A DNA stretch of 35,510 nt from an uncultured Bacteroidota bacterium (GTDB taxonomy: Bacteria > Bacteroidota > Bacteroidia > Chitinophagales > LD1), in contig CAISWS010000128.1 of NCBI GenBank assembly GCA_903889265.1, forward strand, positions 1-35,510, read 5' to 3'. Of this stretch, positions 17,027 to 24,877 are shown in pieces (within the stretch, counting starts at the first letter, position 1; each line of letters begins with the position of its first letter). The notes under the pieces were generated by a model that saw only the letters and a list, made by a program, of their open reading frames with translations, did not search any database and was not told where the DNA came from. Position numbers and translations under genes: made by a program.

Positions 17027-18286
17027 TCAGGCTTTGCCTTCGTCCTGAAACTCGCTCTGAAGTATCTTCCGTATTTCCTTGATGGTCTCTTCTTCAAGGT
17101 CGGTACGGCGTACAAGCTCATCATCATTCAGGGCTAGTACACTTTTTGCTGTATCGCAACCTATCTTCTTCAACTCATCAATCATCCAGTCGTCAATTTC
17201 ATCTGCAAATTCATCTAAGTCGATATCGTATTCTTCTTCACTGCCTTCCTCGTTCTCGCGGTAAACATCAATTTCAAAACCCACCAAACGGCTGGCCAGC
17301 TTAATGTTTACACCGCGCTTACCAATAGCCAAACTAACCTGGTCTGGTTTCAGATAAACTGAAATCCTTTTGGTTTCCTGGTTGATATCAATAGAGGTGA
17401 TTTTAGCCGGAGCCAAAGCACGTTGTACCATCAGCGAAAGGTTGTTGGTATGGTTAATGATATCAATATTCTCATTCTTCAGTTCGCGCACAATGCCGTG
17501 AATACGTGAGCCTTTTACGCCTACGCAAGCACCTACCGGGTCAATACGGTCATCGAACGACTCAACTACTACTTTTGCCTTTTCTCCCGGTTCGCGTACA
17601 ATGTTCTTAACCACTATTAAACCATCAAAAATTTCCGGTACTTCCTGCTCCAGCAACTTAGCCAGGAACGCGTTGTCGGTTCTTGACAGGATGATGAACG
17701 GGGTTCCGTTTCTTAACTCCACTTTGCGCACAACGGCACGTACCTGTTCTCCTTTTTTGAAGAAATCCGTTTTAATCTGCTCAGATTTAGGTAACAATAA
17801 TTCGTTTCCTTCTTCATCCAGCAACAAAATTTCTTTTTTCCAAACCTGGTAAACTTCGGCTGAAATAATTTCGCCAATCCGGTCTTTATATTTTTTGAAA
17901 ACTTCGTCTTTTTCCAAATCGCCTACTCTTGACGCCAGTGTTTGGCGGGCAGCCAGAATTGCACGACGGCCGAAGCTTTCCAATTCAATTTTTTCGTATG
18001 TTTCTTCACCAATTTCAAAATCTTCTTCAAGTGCTTTAGCCTCGGTAATACCAATCTGCAGAATAGGGTTCTCTACTGCATCATCCGCAACTATTTCGCG
18101 TCTGTGCCAGATTTCAAGGTCACCTTTATCGGTGTTAACGATAATGTCGAAGTTATCGGTCTCGCCGTATTTTTTACGAAGCAGGGTACGGAAAACGTCT
18201 TCCAGCACCTTCATCATCGTAGGACGATCGATGTTCTTCATTTGTTTGAACTCGCTGAACGAGTCAATCAGGTCTAAGCTGTTCAT
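17027..18286 (-). CDS. nusA: Transcription termination/antitermination factor NusA
   Basis: NusA binds RNA polymerase and nascent RNA and stimulates pausing and intrinsic termination. This copy is 419 aa. The N-terminal polymerase-binding domain (residues 1-130, MNSLDLIDSFSEFKQMKNID) is followed by an S1 domain. Two KH domains follow, with the conserved DPVGACVGVKGSRIHGIV, VSLAIGKRGVNIKLASRLVG and EIDVY. The C-terminus ends in a helical HhH-like segment (DDELVRRTDLEEETIKEIR) without the extra E. coli acidic repeats. It is the second gene of the operon. Since NusA promotes intrinsic termination, the leader terminator upstream of rimP could provide feedback. Confidence 0.97.
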   Translation of the reverse strand: MNSLDLIDSFSEFKQMKNIDRPTMMKVLEDVFRTLLRKKYGETDNFDIIVNTDKGDLEIWHRREIVADDAVENPILQIGITEAKALEEDFEIGEETYEKIELESFGRRAILAARQTLASRVGDLEKDEVFKKYKDRIGEIISAEVYQVWKKEILLLDEEGNELLLPKSEQIKTDFFKKGEQVRAVVRKVELRNGTPFIILSRTDNAFLAKLLEQEVPEIFDGLIVVKNIVREPGEKAKVVVESFDDRIDPVGACVGVKGSRIHGIVRELKNENIDIINHTNNLSLMVQRALAPAKITSIDINQETKRISVYLKPDQVSLAIGKRGVNIKLASRLVGFEIDVYRENEEGSEEEYDIDLDEFADEIDDWMIDELKKIGCDTAKSVLALNDDELVRRTDLEEETIKEIRKILQSEFQDEGKA

Positions 18287-18346
18287 GATCTTTAATTTTG
18301 TGTTTTGAAGATTTATGGTTTTAGTTCTGTAATTAAAGCTGTTTTA

Positions 18347-18838
18347 TTAAAATTTAAATTGAAGCACCGCTTTTTTTATGTCGGCATACTTCACAACAAA
18401 TTCCTTCGGCTCTTCTTCTTTAACGCCTTTCTTTTTATCCTTCTTTTTCAATTCCGGTAATATCTCCTGCAATGTTATCTGTTCGTCATCGGCTTTCAGC
18501 AAAGTTGCCTCAATATGTGTGCCGTCGTTTTTATCAATTTCAAATATCCGTCCAATCCTTCTTTTATACTGGCGTGGCACTTTTAACGGGTTACTCATAC
18601 CCGGGCTTGATGACTCGAGTATATAATTATCGGGTACCAAACCGCTGCCGTCCAAATGACTTTCAACCAAACGCGAAATAATGGCACACTCTTCAATAGT
18701 AATACCAGTATCGCTATCGGCAAACACTTCAATTTTGCGGCCCATGGAAATCCTGACATCTACCAGAAAGAGATTTTTTTCTTCCAGCAGCGGTGCCAGC
18801 CATTCAGCAATTTTTTGTTTTACTACTTCCTGCTCCAT
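18347..18838 (-). CDS. rimP: Ribosome maturation factor RimP
   Basis: RimP assists 30S assembly. This copy is 163 aa from the ATG at 18838, giving MEQEVVKQKIAEWLAPLLEE. A frame open to 18889 would add 17 residues that fall in the leader and is rejected. LFLVDVRISMGRKIEVFADS and the motif SSPGMSNPL (usual SSPGLDRPL) identify the family. The C-terminal SH3-like domain contains a Lys-rich insert (KKKDKKKGVKEEEP). It is the first gene of the conserved rimP-nusA-infB operon, 60 bp ahead of nusA. Confidence 0.95.
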   Translation of the reverse strand: MEQEVVKQKIAEWLAPLLEEKNLFLVDVRISMGRKIEVFADSDTGITIEECAIISRLVESHLDGSGLVPDNYILESSSPGMSNPLKVPRQYKRRIGRIFEIDKNDGTHIEATLLKADDEQITLQEILPELKKKDKKKGVKEEEPKEFVVKYADIKKAVLQFKF

Positions 18839-18895
18839 TTTTCCTCTTCCTTTTGCCCCGTTTTGCCATAAAAACCACAAAAACGGCACCTGTAG

Positions 18896-18926
18896 AAAAA
18901 ACGAGAGGGGACTCTCGTCCCCTCTC
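18896..18926 (-). terminator. Strong intrinsic terminator in the rimP operon leader
   Basis: On the minus strand the arms GAGAGGGGAC and GTCCCCTCTC (18926-18917 and 18912-18903) form a perfect 10-bp GC-rich stem with a 4-nt loop, followed by GTTTTTT (18902-18896). No minus-strand gene lies upstream of it before the divergent gene at 19138. It sits between the operon promoter (18975-18944) and the rimP ATG (18838), which makes it a candidate attenuator. Confidence 0.75.
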
Positions 18927-18943
18927 CTTCTTTAATTCTGATG

Positions 18944-18975
18944 CGAATATAGGGTGTTTTATTGAGAAAAGCAAA
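18944..18975 (-). promoter_or_regulatory. Promoter of the rimP-nusA-infB operon
   Basis: The minus-strand TTTG (18975-18972) is separated by 20 nt from TATATTCG (18951-18944), a one-mismatch TAnnTTTG. This is the Bacteroidota primary-sigma arrangement with ideal spacing. The start point would be around 18938, leaving a leader of about 100 nt that contains the terminator hairpin. Confidence 0.65.
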
Positions 18976-19105
18976 AATAGATTCATTCGCTTTAGGCCGG
19001 GTCAACACCTGGCATAATTACTAATAGCTGTTTAGCTTTTAATACCAGGGCAATTAAAATCATAAATGAGGGCTTAACAGAATAAGCCATGCAAGGAAAA
19101 ATCAT

Positions 19106-19113
19106 TAGGTTTG
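19106..19113 (+). promoter_or_regulatory. -7 box TAGGTTTG before the radical SAM gene
   Basis: A perfect TAnnTTTG lies 24 nt before the ATG at 19138. No clear -33 TTTG is seen at the expected distance, so this is a candidate only. Confidence 0.4.
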
Positions 19114-19137
19114 TTATCACAGTTTATCTATCATTTT

Positions 19138-20403
19138 ATGCTTGGTAATTTATTTAAAAAGAAGGCCCCGGCCATTAAGAAAAGAAACCCCGATGAAACG
19201 GATTTCTGCTATTATCCGTTTTTCCAGGTGCTGGTTTCGGCCGATGGCAAGTATATGCCATGCAGCCATCACGATGGTTACATTACAAAGGATGGAAAAC
19301 AAATTTCAGTAGATAAATTTTCAATAGAGCAGGCATGGAACTCTGAGTACATGCAAACCCTCCGTCAGAATTTTCATGATGGGGTGCGTAATAAAGGCTG
19401 TAGCCATTGCTGGAAGGAACAGGCCCTGGGTTTAAAACCTATGCGGTACGATTCGTACGGATATAACATACCCGAAAGCCAGGTTAAAAGCCCCGAAAGC
19501 CCCATGCGGGTTGAAATTAACGCCAGCAACGTTTGTAACCTGCGCTGCAGGATATGCTGGAGTAACGCCAGCACCCGATGGATAAAGGAGGCAAAAGAGC
19601 TTTACGGGGCGGATGGTGAAGTGCATTATAATATGACCCCCGAAAACCAGGCCATTATACGCAAATGGGTGCCCCACTTTAGCCAGATTGGTTTTTTTGG
19701 CGGAGAGCCTTTAAAGAGCGATGAGAATATTGAATTGATGCGCTACTGTGTACAAACGGGGGATAGCAAACATATTTCGTTGCTTATAAACACAAACGCC
19801 ACCGTTTACAGCGATGAGCTGGTATCGCTGTTTAAACAGTTTCAAAGTGTATACCTGAATTTTAGCATTGATGATATTGGTGCCCGATTTGAATACCAGC
19901 GCAGCGGAGCCAACTGGGATGAGGTGGTTGAGAACATGAAAAAGTATATCCCCCACGGTGGATTTACCGGCAATGACCAGTTGCAGATAAAAATTTGCTG
20001 CTCGGTTACCAGTATGAACATTTACTATTTTCCGGAATATTTTGAGTTTATGAATGAACATTTTCCGGGCCTGCCGGTTTTTTGGAATCTGGTTTTTAAC
20101 CCTTATGAACTTTCTATACAATTACTTCCGCAGGATATTAAAGACCTGATAGCTGAACGGTTAAAAAAGTTTGTGCGCACCACTTATAAAATGGAGGAAA
20201 GCCGTACACGTACTATTGAAAATCTTATAACTTATCTCAACGGCCAGGACGACCGCGATTTTGGTGCGTTTTTTAAACGAACTGACCTCCACGACCGCTA
20301 CCGTCTTGAAAGCTTTGTTGAAACCTTCCCTGAATTTTACAGCGTAATTGAAAAATATAAACCGGTGGACCTGAAGATGAACGAAACAATTACTGGTCAT
20401 TAG
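19138..20403 (+). CDS. Twitch-domain radical SAM protein
   Basis: This 421-aa enzyme starts at the ATG at 19138 (a TTG at 19111 adds nine residues). The radical SAM cluster motif is C133-x3-C137-x2-C140 (VCNLRCRIC), and GGEP follows at 188-191. Ahead of the core, residues 24-92 form a second Cys-rich domain: FCYYPFFQVLVSADGKYMPC, a conserved AWNSEYMQTLR, and CSHCW (Cys24, Cys42, Cys88, Cys91). This matches the twitch/SPASM type of auxiliary iron-sulfur domain placed N-terminally. Such proteins generate a 5'-deoxyadenosyl radical; the substrate here is unknown. No precursor peptide is seen nearby. It runs toward an SGNH gene 93 bp downstream and is divergent from rimP. Confidence 0.85.
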   Translation: MLGNLFKKKAPAIKKRNPDETDFCYYPFFQVLVSADGKYMPCSHHDGYITKDGKQISVDKFSIEQAWNSEYMQTLRQNFHDGVRNKGCSHCWKEQALGLKPMRYDSYGYNIPESQVKSPESPMRVEINASNVCNLRCRICWSNASTRWIKEAKELYGADGEVHYNMTPENQAIIRKWVPHFSQIGFFGGEPLKSDENIELMRYCVQTGDSKHISLLINTNATVYSDELVSLFKQFQSVYLNFSIDDIGARFEYQRSGANWDEVVENMKKYIPHGGFTGNDQLQIKICCSVTSMNIYYFPEYFEFMNEHFPGLPVFWNLVFNPYELSIQLLPQDIKDLIAERLKKFVRTTYKMEESRTRTIENLITYLNGQDDRDFGAFFKRTDLHDRYRLESFVETFPEFYSVIEKYKPVDLKMNETITGH

Positions 20404-20496
20404 ATAAGAGTGCTGCCGTTTGGGTGCTAATTTTTGTTTTATAGCGTTTCTTCCGTTTTTCGCTAAAGTGTAATTTTTGATTAATCAACCGCGTTC

Positions 20497-21708
20497 ATGA
20501 GAAAATATTTTTCCTCTTTCCGCTCACTTCCTTATAAATACAAAATACCTGTAATTATATACATTGTATGGGGGCTTAGCATTTGTTTAGATTTTTTTTT
20601 GGGCGTTTCCTCTTTTCTTACCACCATTTATATTTATTCAATTGCGGCCTTAGCGCTTCTGGCAATTAGCCGAAAATTAAACATGAGTGCTAACTTTAAG
20701 TTGCTTATGTTTTCTGTACTTCTGGCATTGTTCGGCGCCGAGTTTGTATTGCGTTTTATAGTAAAATACCCCGTAACATATAGCGAAAAGCGGGGCGAAG
20801 GATACTATTCTATATATAAAAGCCCAAGCCGGGATTATATACAGTTTAAACTGCTGAGCAATAGAAAAAATTTTCATACCCTGGAATTTGATTCGGGTGA
20901 AGTGCGCAATTATGAATGCAGTGATTATCATTTCCCTGACGAAAACTGCAATGCACTTGGCCTTCGGGGCCGGTTACCGGCTAAGAACAAAAAGGTGGTT
21001 CTTTTTCTGGGCGACTCATTTACTGAGGGGGTTGGGGCACCTGCGGATAGCTGTATTCCCTTTCTGGTTAACAAACACATAACCGCGGCCGATTCAAATG
21101 CTGCTGTTCTAAATGGCGGGGTTGCTGGTAACGATATGTTTTTTGATTGGAAAATGTTACAGAAACTATCTCCCCGTTACCCTATAAAACAAGTAGTGTT
21201 TATTAGCAATACCACCGATATTGGAGATGTGCTTGTACGGGGTGGTAATGAGCGCTTTTGCCCAAATGGAAATCTGAGCTATAATGCTGCACCTTGGTGG
21301 GAACCCATCTATTCTGTAAGTTTTGTTTTCAGGCTGATTATGCATAATGCGTTAAAGCTTAACTACCTTCTTTTAACTCCTGAGCAAGAACAAATCCAGA
21401 AACAGGATGCGGCGAATAAAATGGCTTTGCTCCTTAAAAATGAAATATTGCCATGGGCCAAAAGTCGTAACATACCGGTACTTGTTGTTTTAATTCCAAT
21501 GTACCCCGACATCGGGACTACCAATGGGGATTATAGCCGGCTTTACAACGCACTTAAATCTGTACCGGGCTTACAGCTACTTGATTGCATGCCTGCTATA
21601 GAAACTCAAGCCAATGTTCACGACCTGTATTGGCCCATGGACGGGCACTTTAAGCCTGTGGGCTATAATATTATCAGCCAGTACATCATTAACAGCGGCC
21701 TTCTGTAA
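20497..21708 (+). CDS. Membrane-anchored SGNH/GDSL hydrolase, paralogue 1
   Basis: The protein is 403 aa. Residues 15-90 hold about three membrane segments, followed by an SGNH domain. Block I is LGDSFTEGVGAP with nucleophile Ser174, block II is NGGVAGND, block III is SNTTDIGD with Asn238, and block V is DGHFKPVGY with Asp382/His384. Between III and V lies RGG-ERF then WWEPIY, a segment shared with the two following SGNH proteins and not part of the generic fold. SGNH enzymes hydrolyse or transfer acyl esters; membrane anchoring suggests an envelope glycan or lipid substrate. It is codirectional with the radical SAM gene. No MBOAT acyltransferase partner is visible. Confidence 0.82.
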   Translation: MRKYFSSFRSLPYKYKIPVIIYIVWGLSICLDFFLGVSSFLTTIYIYSIAALALLAISRKLNMSANFKLLMFSVLLALFGAEFVLRFIVKYPVTYSEKRGEGYYSIYKSPSRDYIQFKLLSNRKNFHTLEFDSGEVRNYECSDYHFPDENCNALGLRGRLPAKNKKVVLFLGDSFTEGVGAPADSCIPFLVNKHITAADSNAAVLNGGVAGNDMFFDWKMLQKLSPRYPIKQVVFISNTTDIGDVLVRGGNERFCPNGNLSYNAAPWWEPIYSVSFVFRLIMHNALKLNYLLLTPEQEQIQKQDAANKMALLLKNEILPWAKSRNIPVLVVLIPMYPDIGTTNGDYSRLYNALKSVPGLQLLDCMPAIETQANVHDLYWPMDGHFKPVGYNIISQYIINSGLL

Positions 21709-21774
21709 ACCCTCTTTTACTGTTCACAGCGCCCAGTTAATACCTTTTGTTGAGCCTAAGCTATTATCCGGTTG

Positions 21775-23127
21775 TTATTGAACCGGCTGGCCAATAGATG
21801 AGGTATCGGAAAAAACAGGTAAAAGCTGTTGTTGTAAAACTTTGGCAAATAAATAATAGCCCTGTGGTTTGTTGTGTCCATCCTGAGGCCAAAAGTAAGT
21901 ATCAACGTTTTTTGCGCTCATGCCTTGCTGCTTAAATCCCTCCAGCATATCTACGCTTTCGTATCCTTTTGACTTTGCGTATTGCATTACGGGATAAGCA
22001 CTCATGCTATCGCGCCTGACTTCTTCATTGCCCGGGTGAAAAATAAACACGCAGCGCGTATTATTGGCTGCGCACAAACTATAAAATCTGTCCAACGCTT
22101 CTTCAAGTTCAGCTATTGCTTTTTTTTCTTCGGCGGCCAGTACTGTGGGGGTTAAGTGGACATTAATATCAATATTAAACTGCCGGTAAAGTATAAGCCG
22201 GGCTATATAAAAATGCGCATATAGTGGTTCGTGCCACGGGCCATGGTTAAAGGTTGTGGTGCCGTCTTTGTTAAAGCGCCCGAACCCTCCATAGGCTATC
22301 ATGTCATTTATATCCGATGCGTTTACGGTAAGGGTAACAATATCAGGATGGTAAAGCAAGGCCCGTTCTTTTAGTGCCATATAACCAAAATCAGGCTCGG
22401 TTCCGGCAACGCCAAAATTCATTACTTCACAATCCTGCAACATATCCTGCAACAGGGTAGGGTAAGATGAGTCGGCCGGTGCGCCCATCCCTTGCGTAAA
22501 TGAATCACCAATGCAGGCAATGCGTAGTTTGGTGTGCTTTTTAACCGCCCATTCTTTATCGCAATAACCCTGCGAGTTAACTTTGTGCGAAAAAGTGAAC
22601 TCTGCTGTTTTGCTGTTAGCAGTAGTGTTAGGCCTGCATATATTCAGCCACCCCGTGGCACGGGGTTCATAGGCTGATTGGTACGACATGCCCATTGCCT
22701 CATTGGCACTGGTATAGGTACCCGCAATCCTGAGCGCCATTTCTTCAAGTATAAGGCTGATGATAAGAAAACCGGTGAGCATAATAAACATAAAAGACAT
22801 GTGCCGGGCATCTGGGATTGTTTTGCTTACAGAAGCTAACATGCGTTTTACCAGCCCAAACACATACCGGCGGCAAAATATGTGCAGGCCATAAAGCCAA
22901 AATGCCAGCATTAATACATAATTAATCCACCAAAACCGGGGAAAAACGTACCTGGAGGTTTGTAACAGGTTATGTGCAATTACTGTTTGCCCGTGCCAAA
23001 GCCTCAAAACGTTATCAGCAAAGTGTAAGTCATACCGGTACGATATATCCAGATAAGGAATATATAATACAATAATGCATATAGCTAATGCGTAAAGGGC
23101 AATAACAAAGCCTAAAAAAAATTTCAT
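21775..23127 (-). CDS. Membrane-anchored SGNH/GDSL hydrolase, paralogue 2
   Basis: The protein is 450 aa with three membrane segments (residues 4-25, 66-90 and 111-133), the longest membrane part of the set. The SGNH domain has IGDSFTQGMGAPADSS (Ser209), NFGVAGTEPDFGY, VNASDIND (Asn269) and QDGHNKPQGY (Asp416/His418). It shares the GG-GRF then WHEPLYAHFYIARL segment with paralogues 1 and 3. It is convergent with paralogue 1 (66 bp between stops) and codirectional with paralogue 3 (184 bp upstream). It probably acts outside the cytoplasmic membrane on an O-acyl group; the substrate is unknown. Confidence 0.82.
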   Translation of the reverse strand: MKFFLGFVIALYALAICIIVLYIPYLDISYRYDLHFADNVLRLWHGQTVIAHNLLQTSRYVFPRFWWINYVLMLAFWLYGLHIFCRRYVFGLVKRMLASVSKTIPDARHMSFMFIMLTGFLIISLILEEMALRIAGTYTSANEAMGMSYQSAYEPRATGWLNICRPNTTANSKTAEFTFSHKVNSQGYCDKEWAVKKHTKLRIACIGDSFTQGMGAPADSSYPTLLQDMLQDCEVMNFGVAGTEPDFGYMALKERALLYHPDIVTLTVNASDINDMIAYGGFGRFNKDGTTTFNHGPWHEPLYAHFYIARLILYRQFNIDINVHLTPTVLAAEEKKAIAELEEALDRFYSLCAANNTRCVFIFHPGNEEVRRDSMSAYPVMQYAKSKGYESVDMLEGFKQQGMSAKNVDTYFWPQDGHNKPQGYYLFAKVLQQQLLPVFSDTSSIGQPVQ

Positions 23128-23311
23128 TTCGCTTATCTTAATTCCTCACTTAAATCCCCGGGCATTAATTACCGTATACATGCCAATGAATATAATGGTT
23201 TTATGCTTCCGGGCAACAAAGGTCGGGTCTCTGGCAAATTTCAGGCCGCGCGTTATCAAACCGGTCGCAAGATTCCCGAATTATCTTTTGAGTATTGTTA
23301 TTAGTTGACTA

Positions 23312-24541
23312 TTAATGATTACCCTCTTCAGATGGACATACTATGTCTTTTCTGTTAATTAGCTCCCGGGCTATTTTATTCCCCATAACGCTATATCCCA
23401 AAGTATTGAAGTGTCCATCGTTGGGCCAATAGTACTTTGTATAATTTTGTTCGTTAAGGCCCAAACTATCTAAAAAATACGGTAGCAAATCTATCGGCTT
23501 TAGTATGGCTATTTCTTTTATCAAACCATCTGTGCCTTCATCTCCGTATTCTTTTCTAAAAATATCATACTTCAAAGGATGAACCACAACCATCATTTTA
23601 ATCCCTCTTTTAGCAAGTTCTTTATGTGCTTCTAAAAGCGCGTATTTTATTTTTGAACTTGCTTCGGCATTTAGTTTCCGGCCTTCAGATGGAGAACGCA
23701 TTACACCACTATAGCCCATTATTTCCTGCGTAAAAAAACGCACCACATGCAGTGAGGCATAAAGCGGTTCCCATACCGGTGGCCGGGTAAAAGATACTGT
23801 GTTGTCAGCTTTAAACCGTTCCATGCCCCCACGGATAGCCACTTCCGGAATATCGGTGGTATTAACGCAAAAAATTACTTCATCCCATTTTACATCCCAC
23901 AGCTTTCCTCGTAGTAAATGATAGTTATAAATAGGGTCGCAACCGGCAATGCCGGCATTGTAAACCATGTAGCTGTCGCGGGCGCATAAGTTAATGGCCC
24001 TTTCCAGTGTCCTTGGCCAGGAAGAATCCACACCGGTACCCAGCCCTTCGGTAAAAGAATCGCCCAGGCAAAGAATTTTTTTTGTGGTAGTGTCTTTAGG
24101 GTTTAGTTCCCGCTCAGGAATACCTAAACTGTTTGTTATTCTATTATAAGTATAATCTCCCCTGAAGTTTTGTAAAGTATCGTTTGGGGAATACAAATGC
24201 CAGAAGGCGTCCTCCTTATCGTGCCAGTAAGGCGACCGGTATTGCAATTCTCCAATCTTCTCTCTGTACGTCGCCTCTGTTTTTAGTACGCGTAATATGC
24301 CTTCAAAAACAATTAACGCAATAAATACAGAGGTTACCACCGCCTGCATGTTTTCCAGGAGGTTTTTAGGTGCCCTGATTTGTGTTGATTGAATAATGCT
24401 TATTAATAGACTGAACAATAAAAACGGGAAAAGTAACAACAGGCAAGCCGAAACAAATGAGGTATTATAATGAGCCAATACCCTGTAATCAATTATCCCT
24501 ATAACTATCAGCACAATAAAAAGCAGCAGGTTCTTCAGCAT
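23312..24541 (-). CDS. Membrane-anchored SGNH/GDSL hydrolase, paralogue 3
   Basis: The protein is 409 aa from the ATG at 24541 (TTG at 24544 also open). About three membrane segments lie in residues 3-85. The SGNH domain has LGDSFTEGLGTGVDSSWP (Ser162), YNAGIAGCDPIYNY, VNTTDIPE (Asn227) and NDGHFNTLGY (Asp375/His377). The segment RGGMERF then VWEPLYASLHVVRF matches paralogues 1 and 2. A perfect -7 box TAGCTTTG lies on the minus strand at 24595-24588, about 47 nt before the ATG, so it probably heads a two-gene unit with paralogue 2. The substrate is unknown. Confidence 0.82.
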   Translation of the reverse strand: MLKNLLLFIVLIVIGIIDYRVLAHYNTSFVSACLLLLFPFLLFSLLISIIQSTQIRAPKNLLENMQAVVTSVFIALIVFEGILRVLKTEATYREKIGELQYRSPYWHDKEDAFWHLYSPNDTLQNFRGDYTYNRITNSLGIPERELNPKDTTTKKILCLGDSFTEGLGTGVDSSWPRTLERAINLCARDSYMVYNAGIAGCDPIYNYHLLRGKLWDVKWDEVIFCVNTTDIPEVAIRGGMERFKADNTVSFTRPPVWEPLYASLHVVRFFTQEIMGYSGVMRSPSEGRKLNAEASSKIKYALLEAHKELAKRGIKMMVVVHPLKYDIFRKEYGDEGTDGLIKEIAILKPIDLLPYFLDSLGLNEQNYTKYYWPNDGHFNTLGYSVMGNKIARELINRKDIVCPSEEGNH

Positions 24542-24877
24542 CAAAAGAAGTTTTCTAAATGCAATAAAATCAATGTTTGCACCGATACAAAGCTATGATA
24601 TATTCCTCTGGCATTACTATTGATTTGGTATTATACAATTCCGGTAAATATAAAGAGACTAGTAGTAAGTGCCATCGGCAAGCTGGCTGCCTTCAAATAC
24701 TTAGCGGCCTTTTTCGCTCTATATGGTTTAAAGTACTCAACAGTGTTGTCATTGCTTACGGTAACAGTTCTAATTTAACCAAGGGCTGGCCGCTTCGGCC
24801 AATGCAAAAAAACACCTACTTTAGTTTATCTGTTTTCCTAATCTCTTTATTAATAGCGCACAAAAAATAAAAATTCA
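24542..24877. other. Intergenic stretch with the left copy of a diverged direct repeat
   Basis: No convincing gene is present; a 97-codon plus-strand frame here lacks protein character. Two blocks recur to the right of the next gene in the same order. GGCATTACTATTGATTTGGT (24610-24629) and a 24-bp block at 24677-24700 correspond to 26257-26276 and 26284-26307. Read on the minus strand the second block gives VFEGSQLADGTYY before a stop, which could be a decayed coding remnant. The paralogue 3 promoter box is at 24588-24595. Confidence 0.5.

Noticed and set aside
23150-23310. A possible third copy of the diverged repeat and a 40-50-codon frame between SGNH paralogues 2 and 3
   Set aside because: The similarity is limited to short GC-rich words and the frame lacks an ATG in the better-looking register.
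24577-24870. A 97-codon plus-strand frame between SGNH genes
   Set aside because: No motif, mixed composition, and it covers the diverged repeat and the promoter of the minus-strand gene.
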